This document shows, in pieces, positions 47,992 to 56,617 of a stretch of 57,002 nt of DNA. The stretch comes from Rhodobacteraceae bacterium UBA1943 (GTDB lineage: Bacteria > Pseudomonadota > Alphaproteobacteria > Rhodobacterales > Rhodobacteraceae): assembly GCA_002336845.1 (NCBI GenBank), contig DDEX01000057.1:1-57002 (forward strand), read 5' to 3'. The translations under genes were made by a program, and so were the position numbers. Positions within the stretch are counted from its first letter, which is position 1. Each line of letters opens with the position of its first letter. The notes under the pieces were generated by a model. The model was given only the letters and a program-made list of their open reading frames with translations, was not told the origin of the DNA and did no database searches.

Positions 47992-48528
47992 ACCGCTGAT
48001 TCTCCTCTGACCTCTGCATCCGTTCTAAGCGCCCGTCTGCGACAGGCAGGGTCGGATTTCGACATGGCCCGTGTCGCTTGCGACCCGTCGCTTGCTAGCG
48101 TGTCGCAGGGATTCGGGCCAGTGGCAGCAAACGCCGAATTATTCATGAAACACATGAATATCTTTGGCGTCCGGCCGGGGCGACATTCCGACCAGCGCTG
48201 TCCGGGCGTATCAGGAAACGCATCGCGTTTCCCCGCCCGCGCGTGCGGGTTCCGCAAGAGTCGCATCCACCAGAAACCCGGAGAGGCCAGCGCCCGCCCC
48301 GGCGGGCGAGAAGCGCCTGCCGATGGCGGGGCGGGCGCTGGCCGGGCCTTTGAGGCCCATCCGTTCCGGTTTAACCCGCATCGCGTGGCGAAGGCGACGG
48401 CCTTCGCCTGACCCCATGACTGAAACCCCACGACGTGACTGTCGATCCACCACGACGTATAGGGATCGGTGCTTGCAACATGGTCATCACGTCGCTACCT
48501 TTGGGGTAACCACATATGGAGGGCGGTC
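47992..48528. promoter_or_regulatory. Divergent control region of the metF operon and ppx, with a palindromic operator candidate
   Basis: No gene is supported in these 537 bases. A perfect inverted repeat ATTCATG-AAACA-CATGAAT lies at 48141-48159, in AT-rich DNA about 150 bases before the metF operon, and looks like a repressor site. Between it and the operon are GC-rich hairpins with GTCGC/GCGAC arms (about 48068-48108). I found no match to SAM or cobalamin riboswitch motifs. The ppx side (about 48160-48500) shows nothing clear except GGAGGG before its start. Confidence 0.5.
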
Positions 48529-49668
48529 ATGACGCCCGAGCGTCCCCAAGCGGCGGACGCGAAAGAGCTTGCGGTCGAGGCGTCGAAAGGCGCTTCCCGC
48601 CGGTCTTACCCGTCGGCCGCTGAGAAAACTCGTCCCGGCGGGCTTTATGCTGCCGTGGACCTAGGCACAAATTCGTGCCGTATGCTGATCGCCGAACCGC
48701 GCGGGAGCCAGTTTCATGTCTTGGACAGCTTTTCCAAGACCGTGCAATTGGGGGCGGGGCTGGAGGCATCGGGCAGGCTTAGCCGTGCTTCGATGGGGCG
48801 AACGATGCAGGCCCTGCGCATCTGCCAGAAAAAGATAGAAACCCAGGGCGTCACCCGGATGCGGCTGGTCGCGACCGAGGCGTGCAGGCGGGCCCGCAAT
48901 GCCAAGGACTTCATGCGCCAGATCCGGCGCGAAATCGGGCTGGAGGTGGAAATCATCCCGGCCGAGGAAGAGGCGCGGCTGGCGGTGATTTCTTGCGCCC
49001 CGCTGGTGACGGCGCGGACCGAGCAGCTTTTGGTGGTGGACATTGGCGGCGGTTCGACCGAACTTGTCTGGATCGACCTGTCGGGGGTGGACCCGGCAGA
49101 ACGGTCGCGCGCAATCATGGGCCTGCACCGCGGCTTTCAGGGCTTGCACACCGGCGCTGCACGGGTGGTGGACTGGATTTCGGTTCCCCTTGGCGTCGCC
49201 ACGCTGAAGGACCAGTTTCAGGATGTGGAAGATGACGGCGCCCGCTTTGCGCTGATGAGCTGGTTTTTCGAGGAAAACCTTTCCAGTTTCAGCCCGTATA
49301 ACGCCGCCCAGCCGCGCGAGGGGTTCCAGATCATCGGCACCTCGGGCACGGTGACCACCGTGGCCGCCAGCCACCTTGGCCTGCGCCGCTATGACCGCAC
49401 CAAGGTGGACGGGCTGGAGATGACATCCGACCAGATCGACACGGTGATCCGCGATTACCTGTCGCTTGGCCCCGAAGGGCGGCGCACCGACCCGCGTATC
49501 GGCCGCGACCGCCATACGCTGATCATGTCCGGCGCGGCTATCCTTCAGGCGCTGATGCGGATATGGCCGACCGACCGCCTTTCCGTGGCCGACCGTGGCC
49601 TGCGCGAGGGGCTTCTTTATGCCCAGATGAATGCCGATGGCGTTCTGGAAGACGGACCGAAGCTATGA
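48529..49668 (+). CDS. ppx: Ppx/GppA exopolyphosphatase family protein
   Basis: This 379-aa member of the ASKHA fold cleaves polyphosphate and/or pppGpp. Phosphate-binding motifs: LYAAVDLGTNSCRMLIAE (about 40-57) and LLVVDIGGGSTELVW (about 178-192); the Glu in ATEACRRARNAKDF fits the catalytic region. The first 35 residues are a basic, disordered extension. GGAGGG precedes the ATG. It overlaps rlmE by four bases, the usual alphaproteobacterial pairing. Confidence 0.88.
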   Translation: MTPERPQAADAKELAVEASKGASRRSYPSAAEKTRPGGLYAAVDLGTNSCRMLIAEPRGSQFHVLDSFSKTVQLGAGLEASGRLSRASMGRTMQALRICQKKIETQGVTRMRLVATEACRRARNAKDFMRQIRREIGLEVEIIPAEEEARLAVISCAPLVTARTEQLLVVDIGGGSTELVWIDLSGVDPAERSRAIMGLHRGFQGLHTGAARVVDWISVPLGVATLKDQFQDVEDDGARFALMSWFFEENLSSFSPYNAAQPREGFQIIGTSGTVTTVAASHLGLRRYDRTKVDGLEMTSDQIDTVIRDYLSLGPEGRRTDPRIGRDRHTLIMSGAAILQALMRIWPTDRLSVADRGLREGLLYAQMNADGVLEDGPKL

Positions 49669-50402
49669 GCGAAAAGAACACCTCTGGCCGGGGCCAGCGC
49701 GACCTGCGGGTGCGGGTGAAAACGGCGAAGGGGCGCAAGCTGTCGTCAACCCTGTGGCTGGAACGCCAGTTGAACGACCCTTATGTCCAGCGCGCCAAGC
49801 GCGAAGGCTATCGCGGCCGGGCGGCCTACAAGATTCTGGAGCTGGATGATAAATACGGGTTCCTGAAACCGGGCGCGCGGGTGGTTGACCTTGGCTGCGC
49901 GCCGGGCGGCTGGTGCCAGGTGGCGGTGGTTCGAGTGAACGCACTGGCGCAGAACCCGAAAAAGCCAGTGGGCACCGTGCTGGGCGTCGATCTGCAAGAG
50001 GTTGAGGCGATTCCGGGGGCAGAGCTGCATCAGCTCGATTTCCTGTCGGAAGATGCGGATGCCAAGGTGAAAGAATGGCTGGGTGGCAAGGCCGATGTGG
50101 TTATGAGCGACATGGCGGCGGCGGCCTCGGGCCACAAGGGCACCGACCATTTGCGGATCATCGCGCTGATCGAAGCCGCGCTGGAATTTGCCTTTGACGT
50201 GCTGGAAGACGGCGGCACCTTTGTTGCCAAGGTTCTGGCCGGCGGGGCCGAGATTGAAATGCAGACCCTGCTGAAGAAAAGTTTCCGCAAGGTGGCAAAT
50301 GTGAAGCCGCCCGCCAGCCGGTCGGACAGTTCGGAAAAGTTCGTCGTGGCTCAGGGGTTCCGGGGGCGGGCGGGTGTGCCCGTCAATCCCGACGAGGAAT
50401 GA
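49665..50402 (+). CDS. rlmE: 23S rRNA 2'-O-methyltransferase RlmE (FtsJ/RrmJ)
   Basis: This 245-aa SAM-dependent enzyme methylates U2552 in 23S rRNA. SAM motif: VVDLGCAPGGWCQVAV (about 70-85). The catalytic K-D-K-E set is represented by YRGRAAYKILELD, MSDMAAAASGHKGTDH and GGTFVAKVLAGG. The first 30 residues are a basic tail found in alphaproteobacterial members. It overlaps ppx. Confidence 0.92.
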   Translation: MSEKNTSGRGQRDLRVRVKTAKGRKLSSTLWLERQLNDPYVQRAKREGYRGRAAYKILELDDKYGFLKPGARVVDLGCAPGGWCQVAVVRVNALAQNPKKPVGTVLGVDLQEVEAIPGAELHQLDFLSEDADAKVKEWLGGKADVVMSDMAAAASGHKGTDHLRIIALIEAALEFAFDVLEDGGTFVAKVLAGGAEIEMQTLLKKSFRKVANVKPPASRSDSSEKFVVAQGFRGRAGVPVNPDEE

Positions 50403-50426
50403 CATCGGCCAACCCGCAGGATAAAG

Positions 50427-50450
50427 AAAGGCGCCCAAAAGGGCGCCGCT
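50427..50450. terminator. Terminator between rlmE and the DUF882 gene
   Basis: GGCGCCC (50430-50436) pairs with GGGCGCC (50441-50447) over AAAA, with A-rich DNA before and GCTTTC after. It serves both convergent genes. Confidence 0.7.
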
Positions 50451-50482
50451 TTCAGATCAACTTATATTGACTTGACCAGACT

Positions 50483-51046
50483 TTAGCCGCCCCAGGTGCG
50501 CAGCGGGCCACAATCCATATGTACGAAGTCGGAGCGCGGATAGGTGCCCACACCGCCAGCCGCACAGGCCTTGGCCGCGCGCGCCATCTGGCCAACGCTG
50601 CGCGATTTCAGCCGCAGGTCCGCCGCCTGGCCCTTCATGTGCAACGAGTTGCGCGCAACCCCCTTGGAGTGGGACCGAAGCATCGCATTGGTCGCCGGGC
50701 TGCGATAACCGGACAGCAGCATATAGGGCTCATCCGTATCCATCAGGCGATGGGCCGCAGCCATCACGTCAAAGTTGCGCGGGTCCATCTTCTTGATGTC
50801 GTCCGTGCGCCAGTCACGCATGAAGTGATTGATTTCCTTGACAACTTCTGGAATGTACTCGCCTTCGATCCAGTAGATCGTGTCGATGGATTCCCCGGTT
50901 CTGCCTGAATACATGCTGATCCGGCGTACATCACCCGCCCCGCGCAGCAACCCGAAGGCCTTGCTGTAAGTGGGCGCCGCAACCACGGCCGTTGCCGCGA
51001 AAATACCCAGAAGTCCCCGCCGGGTAAAACCCGGATTGTCCGCCAT
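50483..51046 (-). CDS. DUF882 (YcbK-like, peptidase M15-type) exported protein
   Basis: This 187-aa protein has a Tat-type signal (TRRGLLGIFAATAVVAA, cleavage near 30). The DUF882 domain follows, with LLSGYRSPATNAMLRSHSKG, SLHMKGQAADLRL and RSDFVHMDCGPLRTWGG. The His/Asp/His set of the M15 fold is intact, so it is likely a zinc-dependent peptidoglycan enzyme like MepK. A second ATG at 51052 is possible. It is divergent from the L,D-transpeptidase gene, a pairing seen in Rhodobacterales. Confidence 0.85.
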   Translation of the reverse strand: MADNPGFTRRGLLGIFAATAVVAAPTYSKAFGLLRGAGDVRRISMYSGRTGESIDTIYWIEGEYIPEVVKEINHFMRDWRTDDIKKMDPRNFDVMAAAHRLMDTDEPYMLLSGYRSPATNAMLRSHSKGVARNSLHMKGQAADLRLKSRSVGQMARAAKACAAGGVGTYPRSDFVHMDCGPLRTWGG

Positions 51047-51052
51047 AGCCAT

Positions 51053-51370
51053 TCTTGCCTGTCCCATCGCTGGTCTTTGACCGCCTGTACCCGGCGATTT
51101 AGCACTTGTCCCACAAGCAGGAACTGTATGGCACGGATTGTTGCCGGACCAAAGTGCAGAAACGCCTCTGCGACTCAGTCTGGCGGCAATAGGCAAAAAA
51201 TTGCTGAATATGGGTTGCGCAAGGTGGGGAATTCCGCACCGCCCGTTTTGCCCGGCATGGCGGCGGCTTGGCCGCAGGATGCAAAAGATCGGACGGGGAG
51301 CGGTTTACTCCTTGGAAAATATGGTCGAAACTGGCTGCAATACTGCCATATCGATCTTGAAGGTCCGCCC
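51053..51370. other. Intergenic region between the DUF882 and L,D-transpeptidase genes
   Basis: The 318 bases hold the promoters of two divergent cell-wall genes. I see no gene, terminator or clear palindromic operator. An AT-rich patch around 51190-51215 (AGGCAAAAAATTGCTGAATA) may mark the promoter area of the transpeptidase gene. Confidence 0.4.
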
Positions 51371-52993
51371 GTGACGATTCTCAAGCTGCATTTGCGTCAA
51401 ACCTTTCGCCAGGCCTTGCTGACGGCTGCCATGGGCCTTGCGCTGACGGTAAGCGCGCAGGGGCAGGGGTTACCCACCGCCTTCATCAACTCTGTGGCCG
51501 AGGCGGCGAACACCAAGGGCGAAGACGCGGCAGGAATCGCCGCCTTTTATCTGGCGCGTGGCTATCAGCCGCTGTGGACCGGCCCGGAGGATGCGCCCCG
51601 GCGCGAGGCGTTTCTGACCGCGCTGGACAGCGCCGACGAGCAGGGCCTGCCGCCTGCGCGCTATGGCCGCGATGCGTTGGTTGCGGCGTTCCGCGATGCC
51701 GTGACCGAAGGCGACCGTGGCCGGCTGGAGGTTGCGATGAGCCGCGCCTTTGTCACCTTTGCCGGTGACCTGAAGGCTGGCGTGATCGCCCCCAAGAAGC
51801 TGGACAAGACCATTGTGCGCGACATCGCCCGGCCAGAGGCAGGCGCCTTGCTGACCGCTTTTGCGGCGGGCGATCCTTGGGGCTTTTTCCGGGCGCTGCC
51901 GCCTTCGGCCCCGGAATATGCGCGGCTTTTGAAAGAAAGGCTGCGACTGGAGGGGGTTATCGCCTCTGGTGGCTGGGGAGACGAGGTGCCTGGCGAACTG
52001 TCGCCCGGTGCCGGCGGCCCCAAGGCCGTGGCGTTGCGTGACAGGCTGGTCGCGCTTGGCTATCTGCCGCATTCGGCCAGCGGCACCTTCGACCGGGCGA
52101 TGGTGCGCGCGGTGCAACGCTATCAGGCTGACAATGGTATCACGCCCGATGGGGTGGTGGGCGACAGCACTCTGGCCGCGCTGAACACCCCGCCAGAAGA
52201 GCGGCTGAAGGCGGTCACAGTGGCAATGGAGCGGCTGCGCTGGATGGGGGATGCCCCGCGCGGTGACCGGTATGTCTGGGTGAACCAGCCCGACTTTACC
52301 GCCAAGATCATGGATGGCGGCGCAGTAACCTTCCAGACTCGCGCCGTGATCGGCAAGAATTCGGCCGACACCCGCACGCCAGAGTTTTCGGACGAGATGG
52401 AATATATGGTGGTGAACCCGTCCTGGGGGGTGCCGCGCTCGATCATCGTCAAGGAATACCTGCCGCTTTTGCAGAAGAATCCGAACGCGGTCAGCCATAT
52501 TCAGGTGGTGGACCGTTCGGGCCGCGTCGTGCCGCGGGGGGCGGTGAATTTCGCGGCCTATTCGGCCAGCTCTTTCCCGTTTTCGATGCGCCAGCCGCCG
52601 TCAGATGGCAATGCGCTGGGGTTGGTGAAGTTCATGTTCCCCAATCAGTACAACATCTATCTGCATGATACGCCGTCGAAAAACCTGTTCGCCAATGAGG
52701 TGCGCGCCTATTCGCACGGCTGCATCCGGCTGGGCGACCCGTTCGATTTCGCCTATGCGCTTTTGGCCCGGCAATCCGCCGATCCCAAAGGGCTGTTCCG
52801 GCATGAGTTGGATGGCGGGCGTGAATCCGTCGTGCGGCTTGACGTGAAGGTGCCGGTGCATCTGGTCTATTTCACCGCCTGGCCCACCTCGCGCGGCACC
52901 ATCGGTTATCGCAATGACATCTATGGCCGTGACGCGGCGATTTTCCGGGCTCTGGACGAGGCCGGGGTGGTTTTGCCGCAGGTTCAGGGCTAA
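51371..52993 (+). CDS. L,D-transpeptidase (YcbB/LdtD-like)
   Basis: This 540-aa periplasmic enzyme makes 3-3 peptidoglycan cross-links. It starts with GTG and a signal peptide (LRQTFRQALLTAAMGLALT, cleavage near 32). An N-terminal scaffold domain (about 45-205) comes next, then a peptidoglycan-binding domain (about 220-280: ALRDRLVALGYLPHSASGTF). The YkuD catalytic domain has the motif YSHGCIRLGDP with Cys451. The long catalytic capping loop is like YcbB. A GTG start is assumed because the signal peptide begins there; the upstream frame is not coding-like. It is divergent from the DUF882 gene. Confidence 0.88.
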   Translation: MTILKLHLRQTFRQALLTAAMGLALTVSAQGQGLPTAFINSVAEAANTKGEDAAGIAAFYLARGYQPLWTGPEDAPRREAFLTALDSADEQGLPPARYGRDALVAAFRDAVTEGDRGRLEVAMSRAFVTFAGDLKAGVIAPKKLDKTIVRDIARPEAGALLTAFAAGDPWGFFRALPPSAPEYARLLKERLRLEGVIASGGWGDEVPGELSPGAGGPKAVALRDRLVALGYLPHSASGTFDRAMVRAVQRYQADNGITPDGVVGDSTLAALNTPPEERLKAVTVAMERLRWMGDAPRGDRYVWVNQPDFTAKIMDGGAVTFQTRAVIGKNSADTRTPEFSDEMEYMVVNPSWGVPRSIIVKEYLPLLQKNPNAVSHIQVVDRSGRVVPRGAVNFAAYSASSFPFSMRQPPSDGNALGLVKFMFPNQYNIYLHDTPSKNLFANEVRAYSHGCIRLGDPFDFAYALLARQSADPKGLFRHELDGGRESVVRLDVKVPVHLVYFTAWPTSRGTIGYRNDIYGRDAAIFRALDEAGVVLPQVQG

Positions 52994-53020
52994 GTCTTTC
53001 CCGATAAACGGAGAGAGACC

Positions 53021-54112
53021 ATGGCGCACAGCGTTGCCGAAATTGCCCAAGCCATCGGGGCCGAAGCCGCCGGTGACCTGACCCTGACTGTGACCCATGC
53101 GTCAGAGCCTGCCGCAGCAGGGCCTATGGCGTTGGCCCTGGCGATGGACCCGAAATATGCGCCCGGTCTGGCCAAGGGGCAGGCACAGGTGGCCATGCTG
53201 TGGCCGGGGGCCGATTGGCAGGGCATGGGCCTGAAGGCCGCGATTTTTGCCCCGCGCGGGCGGTTGGCCATGGCGGGTCTTTCCAGAATGCTTGACCCCG
53301 GACCGCAGATTGCGCCGGGTATCCACGCGATGAGCGTGATCGAGCCCTCGGCGCGGATTGGTGAGGGTGCCGCCATCGGCCCCTTCGTGACCATTGGCGC
53401 GGGGGCTGTCATCGGGGCGCGGGCGCGCATTGCGTCGCATGTCTCGATCGCAGAAGGCGCGCGGATTGGCGATGATGCGCTGATCTGTCAGGGCGCACGG
53501 ATCGGGGCGCGGATCACGGTTGGCGACAGGTTCATCTGCCAGCCGGGCGCGGTGATTGGTGCTGACGGGTTTTCCTTTGTGACGCCCGAAAAGTCCGGGG
53601 TTGAAGAAATCCGTGAAACCCTTGGAAAACGCGGAGAAATTCACCAACAAAGCTGGGCTCGCATTCATTCTTTGGGGGCGGTTGCAATTGGTGATGATGT
53701 GGAAATTGGCGCGAATTGCACGATTGACCGGGGCACGATCCGCGACACGACGATTGGCAGGGGCACCAAGCTGGATAATCAGGTGCATGTTGGCCACAAC
53801 GTCCAGATCGGTGAGGACAGCCTGATCTGCGGTCAGGTCGGCATTGCCGGGTCATCGCGCATCGGCAGCCGGGTGGTGCTGGCGGGCCAATGCGGCGTGA
53901 ACGACAATATCTTTGTCGGCGATGATGTGATCGCGGGCGGCGGCACCAAGATTTTTACCAATGCACCGGCGGGCCGGGTGCTGCTGGGTTATCCGGCGGT
54001 CAAGATGGAGGCGCATGTCGAGATGCAAAAGGCGCTGCGCCGTCTGCCCCGGCTGGCCGCACGGGTCAGCGAGATCGAAAAGATCGTCGGGTCGTCATCT
54101 TCCGGTGACTGA
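53021..54112 (+). CDS. lpxD: UDP-3-O-acylglucosamine N-acyltransferase LpxD
   Basis: This 363-aa lipid A enzyme adds a hydroxyacyl chain from ACP to UDP-3-O-acylglucosamine. The N-terminal uridine-binding domain is about 1-100. A left-handed beta helix of hexapeptide repeats runs 105-330 (IGEGAAIGPFVTIGAGAVIG). The catalytic His is His259 in VHVGHNVQIG. The acyl carrier protein and ketoacyl synthase genes that follow could supply or make its acyl donor. It is not in the usual bamA-lpxD-fabZ-lpxA cluster here. Confidence 0.9.
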   Translation: MAHSVAEIAQAIGAEAAGDLTLTVTHASEPAAAGPMALALAMDPKYAPGLAKGQAQVAMLWPGADWQGMGLKAAIFAPRGRLAMAGLSRMLDPGPQIAPGIHAMSVIEPSARIGEGAAIGPFVTIGAGAVIGARARIASHVSIAEGARIGDDALICQGARIGARITVGDRFICQPGAVIGADGFSFVTPEKSGVEEIRETLGKRGEIHQQSWARIHSLGAVAIGDDVEIGANCTIDRGTIRDTTIGRGTKLDNQVHVGHNVQIGEDSLICGQVGIAGSSRIGSRVVLAGQCGVNDNIFVGDDVIAGGGTKIFTNAPAGRVLLGYPAVKMEAHVEMQKALRRLPRLAARVSEIEKIVGSSSSGD

Positions 54113-54158
54113 ACCGTCACACTCACCAGCGTAATGACCAGCCGACAGGAGAATGCGC

Positions 54159-54419
54159 ATGAGCGGAACAGTTGCCGAAAAGGTCATCGCCATCATCGCC
54201 GAACAGGCGGTGCTTGACCCTTCTGACGTGCGGATGGACTCGACGCTGGAAAGCCTGGGTATCGACAGTCTGGGGCTGGTCGAGTCGATTTTTGCCATTG
54301 AAGAGGCGTTTGACATCTCGGTGCCGTTCAATGCGAACGAGCCGGAGAAGAGCGGCTTTGACATCTCTTCTGTCGGGGCCATCGTTGCGGCGGCCGAAGG
54401 GTTGATCGCGGCGAAATGA
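54159..54419 (+). CDS. Acyl carrier protein (secondary)
   Basis: This 86-aa acyl carrier protein has the phosphopantetheine site Ser in LGIDSLGLVESIFAIEE (about 33-49). The DSL motif is intact; the rest differs from housekeeping AcpP, with a longer loop (PFNANEPEKSGFD) before the last helix. The ATG at 54159 is preferred because AGGAG lies seven bases before it. It overlaps the ketoacyl synthase gene by four bases, so the pair likely works together. Confidence 0.88.
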   Translation: MSGTVAEKVIAIIAEQAVLDPSDVRMDSTLESLGIDSLGLVESIFAIEEAFDISVPFNANEPEKSGFDISSVGAIVAAAEGLIAAK

Positions 54420-55621
54420 AGCGCGTTGCCATCACCGGGGCGGGCACCGTCAACCCGCTGGGCGCGGATGTGGCCAGCACCTTTGCCGCCATGGCCGAAG
54501 GGCGTTGCGCCATTGGCCCCCTTGATGTGCCCGACCGCGACCGGCTGGCGGTGCAGATCGGGGCGCAGGTGCAGGGGTTTTGCCCCGAAGATCATTTCGA
54601 CAAGACCCAACTGGGGCTGCTGGACCGCTTTTCCCAGTTCGCGCTGCTGGCAGCCCGGCAGGCCGTGGCGCAGGCCGGGCTTGATCTGGCCCAGCTTGGC
54701 CCCCGCACCGGGGTGGTGACAGGCACGGCGGGCGGCGGGCTGATCACGCAGGACGACAGCTATCGCGCGGTTTACGAAGAGCGCAAATCGCGGGTTCACC
54801 CCTTCACCGTGCCGCGCCTGATGATGAATGCGGCCGCCAGCCATATCTCGATGGAGTTCGGCCTGACGGGGCCGGTGTTCAGCGTGGCCACCGCCTGCGC
54901 CTCATCGAACCACGCGATGGGGCTGGCGTTCCAGATGGTGCGGTCGGGCGCGGCCCCGGTGATGCTGGCGGGCGGAGCCGAGGCGATGCTGGTCTTTGGC
55001 GGCATCAAGGCGTGGGAGGGGTTGCGCGTGATGTCGCGCGAGGCATGCCGCCCGTTTTCGGCCAATCGCAGCGGCATGGTGCAGGGCGAGGGGGCCGCGA
55101 TCTTTGTCTTTGAAGACTGGGATCACGCCAAGGCGCGCGGGGCCGAGATTCTGGCCGAGGTGACGGGTTTTGCGATGACGTCGGACGCGTCTGACATCGT
55201 GGTGCCTTCTGCTGAAGGCGCAAGGCGGGCGATGGCGGGGGCATTGGCCGATGCCGGCCTGCGGCCCGATCAGGTGGATTACATCAATGCGCATGGCACC
55301 GGCACCCTTGCCAATGACCGCAGCGAATGCGCGGCCATTGCGCAGGTGTTCGGCGATCACGCCGGGCGGCTGATGGTCTCTTCGACCAAATCCATGCACG
55401 GCCATCTGATTGGCGGCACCGGGGCGGTGGAACTGCTGGCCTGCCTGATGGCGCTGCGTCAGGGCGTGGTGGCCCCGACGGTCGGCTGGCAAGAACCGGA
55501 CCCCGATTGCCCGCTGGATGTGGTGCCAAACGTGGCGCGGCAGGCACAGGTGAATGTGGCGCTGTCGAACGCCTTTGCCTTTGGCGGGCTGAACGCGGTT
55601 CTGGCGCTGCGACGGGCATGA
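54416..55621 (+). CDS. Beta-ketoacyl-ACP synthase II-type enzyme
   Basis: This 401-aa thiolase-fold condensing enzyme elongates acyl-ACP chains. The active site is Cys161 in VATACASSNHA, His293 in INAHGTGT and His330 in SMHGHLIGGTG. It resembles FabF/NodE-type enzymes rather than FabH. Overlap with the dedicated ACP gene, and the nearby lpxD, suggest a specialised acyl chain, perhaps for the lipid A precursor; this is inference. The housekeeping fabF would be elsewhere. Confidence 0.88.
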   Translation: MKRVAITGAGTVNPLGADVASTFAAMAEGRCAIGPLDVPDRDRLAVQIGAQVQGFCPEDHFDKTQLGLLDRFSQFALLAARQAVAQAGLDLAQLGPRTGVVTGTAGGGLITQDDSYRAVYEERKSRVHPFTVPRLMMNAAASHISMEFGLTGPVFSVATACASSNHAMGLAFQMVRSGAAPVMLAGGAEAMLVFGGIKAWEGLRVMSREACRPFSANRSGMVQGEGAAIFVFEDWDHAKARGAEILAEVTGFAMTSDASDIVVPSAEGARRAMAGALADAGLRPDQVDYINAHGTGTLANDRSECAAIAQVFGDHAGRLMVSSTKSMHGHLIGGTGAVELLACLMALRQGVVAPTVGWQEPDPDCPLDVVPNVARQAQVNVALSNAFAFGGLNAVLALRRA

Positions 55622-55651
55622 AAAAACCCCGCGCAAGGTGCGCGGGGTTTT
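55621..55651. terminator. Bidirectional terminator after the ketoacyl synthase gene
   Basis: CCCCGCGC (55627-55634) pairs with GCGCGGGG (55640-55647), loop AAGGT, with six A before and TTTT after. It also ends the convergent IalB gene. Confidence 0.9.
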
Positions 55652-55669
55652 CGTAATCTCTGGCGAAAA

Positions 55670-56320
55670 TCAGTTGCCTGCGGGCTTTTCGGGAACCTTG
55701 ATGGTCTCGATCCCGGCGGTGAAGCCCTTGAGCGAGATATCCAGGTTGACCTTCTGGTCGGGGGCGGCGAACGGCACGATGGTCAGCGTCGCCTTGGCGC
55801 CCTTCTTGAACTGCGCCACTTCGTCAGGGGTAAAGCCGACGCGCGCCACGCAGCCCACCGAACCGCAGACGGTGAAGGGGTAAACCTTGGGCTGGGCCGT
55901 GTCGATCGCCAGGGTCAGGTTGGCGGTCAGCAGGGTTTCCAAGGGCACGATCACGGTTGCCCCGGCAGCAGCCTTGCCGCCCGGAGGCAGCGGGAACATG
56001 CTGATTTCGGCCACGGCATTGCCCTTTTGATCCTTCAGAAGCTGGTAAAGCTCGCACGGATCAGAGCCGTCCTTGGACTTGACGCAGCGCAGCTCCCACT
56101 GCTCGAACGTGCCACCCAGATACAGCTCGCCAGGCTGGGCATCCTTTTCCTCTTTCAGCTTGGGGGCGCCGGGGGTGGTGCCAATGCTGAGATCTGCGCC
56201 AGGGGCAGCTTCTGCCGGGGCGGGGGCTGCGGTCTCTTGCGCAAAAGCGGCGGTGCCGGACAGAGCCAGGCCAAAACCAACGGCCAGGGCCAGTGTGCGG
56301 GGAAGGAAATAGGACGACAT
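55670..56320 (-). CDS. Invasion-associated locus B (IalB) family protein
   Basis: This 216-aa exported protein has a signal peptide (about 1-27, ending AAFAQ) and a proline/alanine-rich spacer. The IalB domain follows (about 65-205), with FEQWELRCVKSKDGSDPCEL and YPFTVCGSVGCVARVGFTPD, where two Cys pairs probably form disulfides. The name comes from Bartonella; here no invasion role is implied and it is likely a periplasmic envelope protein. A promoter CTGACT-N17-TATGGC lies at 56350-56378 on the minus strand. The small RNA candidate at 56461-56532 ends 141 bases upstream. Confidence 0.85.
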   Translation of the reverse strand: MSSYFLPRTLALAVGFGLALSGTAAFAQETAAPAPAEAAPGADLSIGTTPGAPKLKEEKDAQPGELYLGGTFEQWELRCVKSKDGSDPCELYQLLKDQKGNAVAEISMFPLPPGGKAAAGATVIVPLETLLTANLTLAIDTAQPKVYPFTVCGSVGCVARVGFTPDEVAQFKKGAKATLTIVPFAAPDQKVNLDISLKGFTAGIETIKVPEKPAGN

Positions 56321-56460
56321 TTCTGTCACTTTCTTGTTGAACCGGCGCTGCCATAGCACGGTGCGCCCCCCAAGTCAGGTCCGAAATTTCCACTGTAACG
56401 CAGGTTTGCGCGGCATGTTGCCATTCTGGATTGACAGGTGCCGAAAGACGGATGCCAGAA

Positions 56461-56532
56461 ATTGAAAAGGGCCAGCGTGGCTGGCCCTTCTGCAATTGCT
56501 TTTTGCTCCCTGTCGGACTGGCCGACTTTATG
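56461..56532 (-). ncRNA. Candidate small RNA with an AGGGAG motif upstream of the IalB gene
   Basis: On the minus strand TTGACG (56562-56567) and TAGCGT (56539-56544), 17 bases apart, give a start near 56532. The 72-nt product would have a small 5' hairpin (GTCGG/CCGAC), an exposed GACAGGGAGCAAAAAGC, and a terminator with AAGGGCCAG/CTGGCCCTT arms (56467-56489) and a T run. The exposed part is complementary to the CTCCCTGT parts of the other two RNA candidates. It could instead be an attenuated leader of the IalB gene. Confidence 0.55.
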
Positions 56533-56617
56533 GGCCAGACGCTACGGTGCTTTCACAAGGCCGTCAACAGGGATTCTTGCACCCGTGCCCGTGCGACGTG
56601 CCCGTGCGAAAAACATG

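Noticed and set aside
47992..48140. A SAM, SAH or cobalamin riboswitch before the metF operon
   Set aside because: Hairpins with GTCGC/GCGAC arms are present, but none of the conserved core motifs I know for these riboswitches could be found.
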